Assembly: GCF_965230805.1 (NCBI RefSeq)
Contig: NZ_OZ246019.1
Coordinates: 4,464,001 to 4,528,000 of the forward strand
Direction of reading: 5' to 3'
DNA: 64,000 nt
Source: Marinifilum sp965230805
GTDB taxonomy: Bacteria > Bacteroidota > Bacteroidia > Bacteroidales > Marinifilaceae
The notes beneath the pieces are model-generated. The model was not told the origin of the DNA. It made no database searches and saw only the letters and a program-made list of their open reading frames with translations. Shown here piece after piece: positions 9,443 to 18,017 of the stretch. The stretch's first letter is position 1, and every line of letters begins with the position of its first letter. Position numbers and translations under genes: made by a program.

Positions 9443-10957
9443 ATGAAGACATTACATATAAAAATAACTTCAGCTTTAATGCTCTTGTTGACATTATTTC
9501 TATTCTCTTGCGACGATGATGAGAATGATGATATGGATATTGTAAATCCTTATGTGGTAAGTTATAATCCGGTTATGGGGGTAGATGGAGTTGCTTTGAG
9601 TAGCAATTTGGTGCTTACCTTCGATGATATTGTAAATAAAGGAAGCGGAAATATCACGATTACCACGGATGTTGAACAAGGAACTCAGGTAATTGACGTT
9701 AACTCGGATGCCGTTACAATCAGCAATGTAGGCAGAGTAATGACAATCAATCCTCAGGATTTTCTTTCAGGTAGAGATTACCAAGTCGTTATCGATAAAG
9801 GAATAGTTGTTGATATGGCGGGGAATGAATATTTTGGAATGCCCGATGAAGAACAATGGGTTTTTAAGACTGGTGGTAATACAGGAGATCTGGATGCTCC
9901 ATTATTGGCCGGCTTAACACCTTCTAAAGGTAGTACAGATGCTTCGGTGATTGCAATTCATGCAACATTTAACGAGGATGTTAAAACATCAACAGGTAAT
10001 TTTATAATTTACAATAGCTCAGATGTTGCAGTGGCTACAATCGATGCTGAGGGAGAAGCAATCAGCATTGATGGAGCAAGGATAAGTATTAATTTCCCGG
10101 AACCATTGGATTTTGGAACTGCTTACTACGTGAATTTTGACCAAGGAGTAGTAAAAGATATCGCAGGAAATTCTTTTGCAGGAATTACTGATAAGTCAAC
10201 TTGGAGTTTTACCACAACTGCTGGTAGTGGTTCCGATTTAGTGGTTCATTTGCCTTTCGATTCGGATATGAAAGACATTAGTGGAAATGCATTCCACGCT
10301 ATGTTGGGAGCTACGGCTACTGCCGATGTTTCTTTTGTAAATGATGCTACACGGGGAGATGTGATTCAATTCAACGCAGGATCTTTTGCATCGCTTCCGA
10401 AACATGATTTACTTCGCCCGGGAGCTACACAGGACTTTAGCTTTAACTTTTGGGTGAAATTGGCAGGTACCGATTCTGATCCGGCTATCTTCTCAAACAA
10501 AAACTGGGACGGTGGTAGTAACCAAGGTTTTGTACTTTGTACTGATGATGGTCATGAATATGTGCCAGGAGACGATAATGATGGTTGGAGTGTAAATGTT
10601 TCTGACGGGAATAGAGTGGACTGGGAAGCTGGAGATTGTACTCCAAACAATGCTCCTTCTATGTCGGATGATGAATGGCATATGATTTCAGTTTCATTCG
10701 ATAGAGCCAACGGAAAACTATCCGTTTATATTGATGGAGTTGCCTACTCTCATCCCGAAGGTGCTGATATTAGTGGCTTAACGGGTGCATTTTATGACGA
10801 GGTGAACGATTACCCTTTCAACATTTGGGAAGACGGAACCGGTATGTACAATGCAAGTGACGACAGACGTGCTGCCATGACAGGATTAATGGATGACTTA
10901 AGAGTTTACAATAAAGTCCTAAGTCAGGATGATATTACAGAATTATTCAATAATTAA
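9443..10957 (+). CDS. Surface lipoprotein with two Ig-like domains and a LamG domain
   Basis: A 504-residue predicted lipoprotein (lipobox LFSC, Cys23, followed by an acidic run DDDENDDMD). Two bacterial Ig-like domains of the SbsA/Big_5 kind follow (about residues 33-127 and 150-250), with matching landmarks VVSYNPVMGVDGVALSSNLVLTF and GLTPSKGSTDASV and closing WVFKT / WSFTT. The rest (about 262-504) is a LamG/concanavalin-like jelly roll (LVVHLPFDSDMKDISGNAFHA, FSFNFWVKLAG, DEWHMISVSFDR, YIDGVAYS, GLMDDLRVYNKVLSQDDI). No catalytic residues are apparent. It is probably a ligand-binding surface protein that helps the adjacent SusC/SusD pair, comparable to the SusE/F position in starch systems. 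Confidence 0.85.
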   Translation: MKTLHIKITSALMLLLTLFLFSCDDDENDDMDIVNPYVVSYNPVMGVDGVALSSNLVLTFDDIVNKGSGNITITTDVEQGTQVIDVNSDAVTISNVGRVMTINPQDFLSGRDYQVVIDKGIVVDMAGNEYFGMPDEEQWVFKTGGNTGDLDAPLLAGLTPSKGSTDASVIAIHATFNEDVKTSTGNFIIYNSSDVAVATIDAEGEAISIDGARISINFPEPLDFGTAYYVNFDQGVVKDIAGNSFAGITDKSTWSFTTTAGSGSDLVVHLPFDSDMKDISGNAFHAMLGATATADVSFVNDATRGDVIQFNAGSFASLPKHDLLRPGATQDFSFNFWVKLAGTDSDPAIFSNKNWDGGSNQGFVLCTDDGHEYVPGDDNDGWSVNVSDGNRVDWEAGDCTPNNAPSMSDDEWHMISVSFDRANGKLSVYIDGVAYSHPEGADISGLTGAFYDEVNDYPFNIWEDGTGMYNASDDRRAAMTGLMDDLRVYNKVLSQDDITELFNN

Positions 10958-11008
10958 TTTAATAGCCTATGGTGGGAGTGATCCTGCCATAGGCACAATA
11001 ATTTTGGT

Positions 11009-12667
11009 ATGAAGAATCTATTGCAAATAGTAATATTTACTACACTGCTTATCTCTCTTGCATCTTGCAATCGAGAGTTTAAACCAAAAAGCATTAAGCA
11101 TGTAGTTGTAATTGGTATAGATGGGATGTCGGTTGGCGGCTTAATAAAAGCCAATACACCTAATTTTGATAAGTACATTAAAAATGGTGCACACAACTTC
11201 CATACCCGCGATGTAATGCCAACTGTAAGTAGTCCGAATTGGACAGCCATGCTAACTGGCTCGTACGTTGCACAAACAGGAGTTACTTCGAATGATTGGC
11301 GTTATAACAACTATAATTTACCCCCTGTTGTAACCACAGAAAACGGAAGATATCCTGATATTTTTTATGCCATTAAGAAATCAAACCCTCAATTAACAAC
11401 TGCTTCGGTATATCATTGGAGCGGTTTTGGTAATTTATACGACCATAAGAATGTTGATTTTGATTTTGATACAGATGGAGAAGTGGCAACAGCCGATAAA
11501 GTGGCAGAGCTTATAAAGTCTGAGAAACCAAATTTCACGTTTGTTCAGATTGATCATGTGGATGGAGCCGGACACCATTTTGGGCATATGACCGAAGGAT
11601 ATTTTAAATCAGTTGAGCTGGCTGATTCATTAAGCGGAATTATTGTTGAAGCAACAAAAGAAGCAGGAATATTCGATCAAAGCTTATTCATTATTCTGGC
11701 TGACCATGGAGGGCATGGATATGACCATGGCCACGAAACGGTTCAAGGAAACGAAGTGCCTTTTATTCTTTATGGATCAAGTATCAAAAAGGATTATCAA
11801 ATTCCAACTGCTGTTAATGTAATGGATGTAGCAGCTACTTCGGCCTTTGCCCTTGATGTTAAAAGGCCTCAGGTATGGGTTAGTCGTCCTGTGGTTAATG
11901 CTTTCCTTAATTCACCAAAACCCGATCCCGAAACCTTAATGGGTCAGTTTATGGCTTCTTCGGCTTATGTCCCAGTGATTAAACCCAGAGATAAAGATGG
12001 TTCGTCAGGTGGCTTGTATATTGGTAAAAAGGCAATGGTTTCGATCGAGTCAGCAGGAACGTCTGGTGAAATCAGATATACCTTAGACGGCACAATTCCA
12101 AGCAAGCAATCAAAACTTTACACCGAAGCGTTTGAGTTAGATTATACAGCTGTTGTTAAAGCCACATACTTTGGGAACGACGGCAGTCAATCTGCTTTCT
12201 CTTCGGGTTATTTTAGAGTGGTAGAACAAGTAAAGGAAAATACAGGGGTAAACTACCAATTGTATAAAGGTGAAAACTGGAGCAAATTGCCAAACTTTAA
12301 TGCATTAAAACCGATAGAAATCGGAAAAACCTTTGAAATGGCTACGGATGCCTTTAAAGAAAAAATTGGCTCATATACAGCTTTGGTTTTTGATGGATAT
12401 TTAAATATTGAAAACGAAGGAGAATACATATTTGCAACACGCTCTGATGATGGTAGTAAATTATACATTAATGAAATAGAGGTAGTAAATAACGATGGTG
12501 ATCATGGTGTTCAGGAAAAAGAAGGCTCAATAAACCTAAGCAAAGGAAAGCATAAAATTAGAGTGGAATACTTTAATGGTGGTGGAGGTTTCTTTTTGAG
12601 TAGCTCCTATAGTGGACCTGGCATTCCAAAACAAATTATTTCTCCTGATAGGCTAAGCATTAACTAA
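11009..12667 (+). CDS. Alkaline-phosphatase-superfamily phosphoesterase lipoprotein with PA14 domain
   Basis: A 552-residue lipoprotein (lipobox SLASC, Cys20). Residues about 30-300 form a nucleotide pyrophosphatase/phosphonoacetate hydrolase-like catalytic domain: Asp38 in VIGIDGM, candidate nucleophile Ser74 in MPTVSSPNW, metal ligands in QIDHVDGAGHHFGH and LADHGGHGYDHGH. Most NPP and phosphonoacetate hydrolases use Thr at the nucleophile position, so Ser is notable. A chitobiase/HEX C-terminal-like domain follows (IRYTLDGTIPS, about 350-400), then a PA14-type carbohydrate-binding domain (FDGYLNIENEGEYIFATRSDDGSKLYINE, to the end). It likely cleaves a phosphate mono- or diester (or phosphonate) on a glycan-associated substrate at the cell surface or periplasm, feeding the upstream transporter. 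Confidence 0.85.
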   Translation: MKNLLQIVIFTTLLISLASCNREFKPKSIKHVVVIGIDGMSVGGLIKANTPNFDKYIKNGAHNFHTRDVMPTVSSPNWTAMLTGSYVAQTGVTSNDWRYNNYNLPPVVTTENGRYPDIFYAIKKSNPQLTTASVYHWSGFGNLYDHKNVDFDFDTDGEVATADKVAELIKSEKPNFTFVQIDHVDGAGHHFGHMTEGYFKSVELADSLSGIIVEATKEAGIFDQSLFIILADHGGHGYDHGHETVQGNEVPFILYGSSIKKDYQIPTAVNVMDVAATSAFALDVKRPQVWVSRPVVNAFLNSPKPDPETLMGQFMASSAYVPVIKPRDKDGSSGGLYIGKKAMVSIESAGTSGEIRYTLDGTIPSKQSKLYTEAFELDYTAVVKATYFGNDGSQSAFSSGYFRVVEQVKENTGVNYQLYKGENWSKLPNFNALKPIEIGKTFEMATDAFKEKIGSYTALVFDGYLNIENEGEYIFATRSDDGSKLYINEIEVVNNDGDHGVQEKEGSINLSKGKHKIRVEYFNGGGGFFLSSSYSGPGIPKQIISPDRLSIN

Positions 12668-12792
12668 AGTTTTTTTCATTATACAGTCCAAGGCTAATTG
12701 CTAATGGTCTGTTGGATATGAAACAACAATTATAAATTTTCCAGAGAATAACATTACATTAAAACTAACGTACTTTTCAAGTTTCATTTTTA

Positions 12793-12829
12793 GGAAAGGG
12801 GGCATCGCATTCATGTGGTGGCCCTTTTT
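12793..12829 (+). terminator. Likely terminator after phosphoesterase gene; left edge of repeat copy 1
   Basis: A short AAAGGG / CCCTTT stem with a T-run closes the upstream operon. A close relative lies at 26729-26764, so the element belongs to the duplicated unit described for 12773-13555 and 26707-30104. Confidence 0.45.
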
Positions 12830-12940
12830 ACATGTAATAAAAAATAGAATATCAAAAAAACTGGCACACCATTTTGTTTGTTAGAATGTTTAATTATTTT
12901 ATCATTTTGAAATTCCAGAATCAAAACGCAAACAAATAGA

Positions 12941-13235
12941 ATGAGGGGGTAAAACAATTCAAGTTTTCCTTACAGAAGGTTCTCCACATGGCATAAAATT
13001 AGCCGAGATAACCTCAAACATCGAACAAGCCATTTTTATCTCGCGAAGCAAAATGAACGAAGCTTCTGCATGAAAGGAAGTAGGCCGGCCATGCATCTAT
13101 TTTTTATTTGGTAAGAATGGAGAAGACCAAAAAACAGAAGTTTATATTGGTCAATCTCGAAATTGCATAGATCGCATTAAAACCCACGGCTAAAAGAAAG
13201 ATTTCTGGAATTATGCTGTCTTGATTATCTCGAAT
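12941..13235 (+). pseudogene. Decayed GIY-YIG nuclease gene (copy 1)
   Basis: This stretch is a degraded copy of the intact gene at 27157-27993. The match starts at the ATG (atgaggggg against atgagaggt, with one inserted base that breaks the frame) and runs through the segments encoding VFLTDGSP, SKMNEASA and IYFLFGKNGED to NYAVLIIS. In-frame stops appear (gcatgaaag for gcaagaaag; ggctaaaag for gaccaaaag). The similarity ends abruptly near 13235, where RAYT-like sequence (tattttggtgaaatcaccg) is joined on. The deleted part contained the rest of the nuclease and the C-terminal DUF4357-like domain. Confidence 0.85.
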
Positions 13236-13292
13236 ATTTTGGTGAAATCACCGCCAAAATAACAATTACGAACCAAACAAACCCAAAATAAA

Positions 13293-13458
13293 ATGGCAGC
13301 AAAATTTCAAAACAAATACCTTATTCCATCTGCCTGCTGGAAGGATTGGGATTACGCATCGCAAGGCATTTATTTTAGTGACCATCTGCATAAACAATCA
13401 TGAACATTATATTGGTGAAATTACCGTAGAGACACCCTGCCAGGGCGTCTCTACGTAA
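13293..13458 (+). pseudogene. Decayed REP-associated tyrosine transposase (RAYT) fragment (copy 1)
   Basis: Nucleotides match the start of the intact RAYT gene at 28256: atggcagcaaaatttca reads MAAKFQNKYLIPSACWKDW against MTAKFQNKYRIPSARWKDW. A +1 frameshift is seen at ttttagtgacc (against ttttgtaacc). The fragment stops at a full REP palindrome (13426-13454) lying exactly where the intact gene carries its internal REP-like sequence. The catalytic HUH and Tyr parts are absent. Confidence 0.8.
13426..13454. repeat. REP palindrome a
   Basis: Inverted repeat GTAGAGACACCCTG / CAGGGCGTCTCTAC. It belongs to the same family as the palindromes at 28149, 28820, 28912 and 30127, all of the form GTAGAGACGCCC-loop-GGGCGTCTCTAC, and lies in the decayed RAYT fragment. 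Confidence 0.85.
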
Positions 13459-13473
13459 CAAATAATCAAAAAC

Positions 13474-13555
13474 ATGACCACAGAACCCGAACAAATATTA
13501 GAAGATAATTTAGTCGCACAATGAATTGCCTTAGGATACGAAAGGTTTCTCACGC
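13474..13555 (+). pseudogene. hsdR: 5' remnant of type I restriction gene hsdR
   Basis: Translation from ATG 13474 gives MTTEPEQILEDNLVAQ, then an in-frame TGA, then IALGYER. This is the typical N-terminus of HsdR (LEDNLVAQLxxLGYE). Similarity stops soon after GYER and nothing further of the nuclease or helicase domains is found downstream. The 3' end of an hsdR gene survives 15 kb away at 28942-30104, next to the second copy of the same flanking genes. Confidence 0.7.
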
Positions 13556-13850
13556 AAAGGGTAAGCCTTTCCCGGACAGGAATATGCCATTGCCAGGTGG
13601 TAAGGAGTTAATAAAATAAGGGAATCCGAAGATTTATTTCTTTGAGCAAGAGATTTAAACCGGTACATTACCACTCACTTTTAGCTTGTCAATACCAGTT
13701 TTATTCTGAAACAAGCTTGATTAAAATATACATACACCCCAATTGAATAAAAACGATTCAAGGTTCATCTTAACCCAAAAATAAAGCTCATGTAAAACTT
13801 ACTTCTTATTAAATGCTTTTATTGTAAATCCATTTTGATAATGTGGCTTT
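13556..13850. other. Intergenic remnant, no recognisable gene
   Basis: No reading frame of useful length is seen. A short run reads GNPKIYFFEQEI before a stop and may be another gene scrap. The stretch ends at the ATG of the hybrid regulator (13851) and must hold that gene's promoter, but no convincing TAnnTTTG box was found. Confidence 0.4.
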
Positions 13851-16800
13851 ATGAGGACTGTACTTATTTATACTTGGCTTTATCTTATATGCTTTTGTAT
13901 TTCGATAGTTAAGGTGTCGGGAAACACGCGTTATAAATTTCAAGTCAAAAACACCACTCACGGTCTGTCGAATAACACGGTATTGAGCATTGATCAGGAT
14001 CATTGTGGCCGCTTGTGGTTTGCCACCTACGATGGTTTGACTTGTTACGATGGAGAAGGCTACCATGTGATTAGGCCTAATTCAGGAGTAGATAACAATG
14101 GTATTCCCAGTGGTAAGGCACGTGAAATTAGGGTAGACGGTCGGGGAAACATCTGGGTACTTTTTGAGAAAAACAGATTGGTTCGCCTAATAAATTTTAA
14201 TGGAAAGTGCAAAGAATACAGGAATTGGCACACTTCATCAACAGCCGAAGCTACTCTTCTAATCAATGAATTCGGAAAGGCAGTTGTTAAGGTCGAGAAC
14301 AAAAAATACATTTATGATCCGCAAAAGGATCTATTCGAAAAAGTTTTGAGTGTAGATATAAATACACCATCAATTACACTTTTTAATGAAGCGGAGCGTC
14401 TATTGCAAAAGAACTATTCGGATGTGGAAATATCGACTATGATAAAAGCACCCAAAAGTGAAGATGTTTGGGTAGGTACGTTGAATCATGGCTTGTTCTT
14501 GATTAAAGATGGAAATGATGAGAGCATCATCAACTTTCATGCAGCTGGCGAGAGAGGATCTAAAATTTCCAGTAATGAAATTTATTGTGTCTTTATTGAT
14601 AATTCGGGTTATGTATGGGCGGGTACAAAGGACGGTGGCGTAGTGCTGGGAATACCACAAACTACAATGTTTACCCATTACAATTTTGATAATTTAATCA
14701 GCGAAAAAATTCCGGAGGTAACAGTCAGAGCAATTTGTAAGGACAGGTCGGGGCAAGTTTGGCTGGGAACCTATAACAATGGCATTCTCATAGAAAAACA
14801 GGATTCATTTGAGCACTTCTCATTTACTGATCATGGGAAAGAGGACAAATGGAATTGGATTCGGACCATCTACTGCGACCAGGAAGGTAATATGTGGGTT
14901 GGCAGTTATGCTGGTTTATGCAGAATTAACCCGAAAACCCAGGAAAAGATCTATTACTCACCGCATGATAAGCAAACAAGCATCACCGAAGGCAGAATTT
15001 ATAGCATTGCAGAAGATCGGAGTGGGAATTTGTTTATAGCGGAATGGGGTAGCCTAAATTTCTTCGAGCGAAATACCGGGCGTTTTCTTAGGATCGATAC
15101 GATAAGTGAACTTGCTAATAAAAATATTCGCAAATTAATGCTGGATGAACATGAAAACCTCTGGGTGGGTACAGAGACTTCCGGTGTGTATGTGATCTCG
15201 ACCATTGATTACACCTTAAAATCCCACTATTATCACGACCCCAAGAGTAAATCCGCATTGAATAGCAATAGTATATTCGATATCTATCAGGATAACAATG
15301 GTCGAATTTGGATTGCAGGATTCGCAGGCTTAAATAGTATCCGTCAAAAAGGAAAGATTGAAGAGTATGATTGGGTCAACAATAACTTGCCATCGAATTT
15401 AATCTACCGAATTCTGGAATCGGCGGATGGAAATATCTGGTGTAGCACAACCAAAGGGATAGTATGTGTTAATGTAAACGACCATTTTGTACGACTTTAC
15501 GATACTTATGATGGATTTGCTTTGCAGGATTTCTCGGAAGGAGCAGGTTATATGGACATGGCAGGGCAAATGTATTTTGGTGGAATAAATGGATTATGCA
15601 CTTTTCATCCGGATGTACTTTCGAAAAGTGATTATTTGCCATCACCGGTTCTGGAAGCGGTTACTGTTAATGGAACTACTAGCAAAGAACTTTCATTGGC
15701 TTTTGACTCCGATTCGATAGTACAGTATGAGTCTTGGCAGGATGAGTTGTTCTTTGATTTAAAAAATGTATACATCAATGGTGCACACAAAACCAGCTTG
15801 GCTTATAAGCTGGTGCCAAAGGATAGCGATTTTCAATTTCACAGGAAGAATCATTTCAGGGCTCGGTACTTTGGATTAAAACCAGGCAAATACACTTTGG
15901 TAGTTAAAGCTGCAAACCCTGACGGCCGATGGTCTTCTGAGAAAGAAGTTTACAAGTTCAGCATAGCCAAGCCTTTTTGGATGTATACCTATTTTTACTT
16001 GTTAATTATTGTTGGGCTTGCCGGTGCGGTAATTCTTTTCGGAAGGCTCCGATATATTCAGATGAAAAAGAGAAATCTGGAACTGGAAGCATTGATCACC
16101 AAACGGACTCAAAAGATCGAAAAACAGAAAAGAATTCTGGAATCGACCAATAAAAGGCTAGAGGAGCAAAACAGAAAGGTATTGGCTCAAAGAGATCAAA
16201 TATTGGCCCAAAGAGGTCACCTGCTTGAAATGCATCATCGGGTTGAAGAGCAAAATCTGATCAAAGAAAAATTCTTTACCAATATATCCCATGATATCCG
16301 AACACCATTATCCTTAATTTGTGGACCGATTAACCATATCCTGGCCTGCGAAACCTTACCAGATGAAATTCGACCACAACTAAATCGCATTCAAAACAAT
16401 GTTGATTATATCATGCAGTTATTAAATCAGGTATTGGATAAAAAGAAACTGGAGCTGGGGGGCTTGCAAGTAGTTCTAACGCAAGGCGACATTGTTAGAA
16501 CCTGCCGTAGAGTAAGCGAGTCGTTTGCCGATCAGGCGATTCAAACAAAAATTCTACTTCAGTTCAATACAAATGCAACATCCTATCAGTATCGATATGA
16601 CCATGAAAAATTACAACAGATTGTATACAATTTGCTTTCCAACGCCATTCGCTTTACCAACGAAGGGGGGCAAATCTCCTGTGACCTTTTCTTTACCGAT
16701 AAATACTTTGAAATTGTTCTTACCGATACCGGTATAGGGATTCCCGAAGATCGTATCGACCATATTTTTGATCGTTACTACCAGGTTGGAAAGTCACAAA

Positions 16801-17810
16801 CCAAGGAACTGAGTGGCTCGGGAATTGGACTATCCCTTGTAAAAGATTACGTGGAATTGCTGAAAGGAAGTATTGAGGTAGAAAGTCAAGAAGGAAAAGG
16901 AACACAATTCAGACTGAAGTTTCCGTTGATGATAAAAATACAAGAGACAGCGCCTACGATCATATCTGAGATTGAAGAAAATGAAGACAAAGAAGAAGAG
17001 GAAGAAATCGTAATGGTAAATAAGGGTGCTGATTCTGGAAAGGAACGCATTTTAATTGTAGAAGATAATAAGCAATTGCAAGAATATTTGTCGGAGATTT
17101 TAAGTGTTGATTATGATGTGCAGGTAGTTACCGATGGAAAAGCTGCCTTGCATTTCTTGCGTAAATACCCCAATGTAAACCTTATTCTTTCGGATTGGAT
17201 GATGCCTCACCTTGATGGCATTGAACTGTGCCAGGCCTTAAGAAAAAAAGCCAGGTTTCGAACACTGCCCTTTGTTTTGTTAACGGCATTGCAAGAGCCA
17301 CATAATCAAAAGGAAGGACTTACTGCCGGAATTGACGAATACATATCAAAGCCATTTGATCCTGAATTACTACTGATTAAAATTTCAAATCTGCTTAAAA
17401 AAAGCAAACAGATCAAAGATGAAGTTAAAACCGAGCAAAACCTGAAACCAGAGGACAAACCTGAATTGACAATGGACGATAAGCTCATTGTAAAAATCAA
17501 AGAGATTGTAGAGCAGGAGATCGCAAATTCATCCTTTGGACAGTCTGAACTGGCAGTAGAACTTGGTATGAACCAAATGAAGCTATACCGCAAATTAAAA
17601 GATCTGGTTCAACTCACTCCTGTGGAGTTTATACGATCCATACGGCTAAGTCGTGCCTCTCAACTATTAAAAAACAAAGGATTCACCATAAATGAAGTAA
17701 GTTATATGGTAGGCTTTAACGATCCGAAATACTTCAGCCGTTGTTTCACCAAAAAACATGGAATGAGCCCCTCAAAATACAGAATCAGGACAGAGGATGA
17801 TACGATATAG
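13851..17810 (+). CDS. Hybrid two-component system regulator (HTCS)
   Basis: A 1319-residue one-protein sensor/regulator. Order: signal segment (1-25); periplasmic two-propeller sensor with repeated Reg_prop motifs (DHCGRLWFATYDGL, DNSGYVWAGTKDGG, DQEGNMWVGSYAGL, DEHENLWVGTETSG and others, to about residue 620); Y_Y_Y domain (about 640-705); one membrane helix (about 710-735); coiled coil; HisKA with phosphorylatable His814 (NISHDIRTPL); HATPase (GIGIPEDR, GSGIGLSLV); receiver domain with Asp1115 (LILSDWMMPHLDG); AraC-type HTH at the C-terminus. Such proteins sense a ligand in the periplasm and activate adjacent susC/susD genes, here the pair starting at 18018. Confidence 0.97.
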   Translation: MRTVLIYTWLYLICFCISIVKVSGNTRYKFQVKNTTHGLSNNTVLSIDQDHCGRLWFATYDGLTCYDGEGYHVIRPNSGVDNNGIPSGKAREIRVDGRGNIWVLFEKNRLVRLINFNGKCKEYRNWHTSSTAEATLLINEFGKAVVKVENKKYIYDPQKDLFEKVLSVDINTPSITLFNEAERLLQKNYSDVEISTMIKAPKSEDVWVGTLNHGLFLIKDGNDESIINFHAAGERGSKISSNEIYCVFIDNSGYVWAGTKDGGVVLGIPQTTMFTHYNFDNLISEKIPEVTVRAICKDRSGQVWLGTYNNGILIEKQDSFEHFSFTDHGKEDKWNWIRTIYCDQEGNMWVGSYAGLCRINPKTQEKIYYSPHDKQTSITEGRIYSIAEDRSGNLFIAEWGSLNFFERNTGRFLRIDTISELANKNIRKLMLDEHENLWVGTETSGVYVISTIDYTLKSHYYHDPKSKSALNSNSIFDIYQDNNGRIWIAGFAGLNSIRQKGKIEEYDWVNNNLPSNLIYRILESADGNIWCSTTKGIVCVNVNDHFVRLYDTYDGFALQDFSEGAGYMDMAGQMYFGGINGLCTFHPDVLSKSDYLPSPVLEAVTVNGTTSKELSLAFDSDSIVQYESWQDELFFDLKNVYINGAHKTSLAYKLVPKDSDFQFHRKNHFRARYFGLKPGKYTLVVKAANPDGRWSSEKEVYKFSIAKPFWMYTYFYLLIIVGLAGAVILFGRLRYIQMKKRNLELEALITKRTQKIEKQKRILESTNKRLEEQNRKVLAQRDQILAQRGHLLEMHHRVEEQNLIKEKFFTNISHDIRTPLSLICGPINHILACETLPDEIRPQLNRIQNNVDYIMQLLNQVLDKKKLELGGLQVVLTQGDIVRTCRRVSESFADQAIQTKILLQFNTNATSYQYRYDHEKLQQIVYNLLSNAIRFTNEGGQISCDLFFTDKYFEIVLTDTGIGIPEDRIDHIFDRYYQVGKSQTKELSGSGIGLSLVKDYVELLKGSIEVESQEGKGTQFRLKFPLMIKIQETAPTIISEIEENEDKEEEEEIVMVNKGADSGKERILIVEDNKQLQEYLSEILSVDYDVQVVTDGKAALHFLRKYPNVNLILSDWMMPHLDGIELCQALRKKARFRTLPFVLLTALQEPHNQKEGLTAGIDEYISKPFDPELLLIKISNLLKKSKQIKDEVKTEQNLKPEDKPELTMDDKLIVKIKEIVEQEIANSSFGQSELAVELGMNQMKLYRKLKDLVQLTPVEFIRSIRLSRASQLLKNKGFTINEVSYMVGFNDPKYFSRCFTKKHGMSPSKYRIRTEDDTI

Positions 17811-18017
17811 CAAAATTTTGATATTACCGGGATATTAGTCCTGTGTTAACTTATTTTTAATGCAAAAAGTATCCCCATTTATGAGACGAAATCTCCACCT
17901 ATTGCAGAAAATGTCCACTTTTTATAAATAAAACATCCACCCCTTTTTGATAGCATCCCAATACTTTAGCGGGCGGAAATCAATCCATAAGTTAAAAGAA
18001 TTAAATTATTATTCGAC

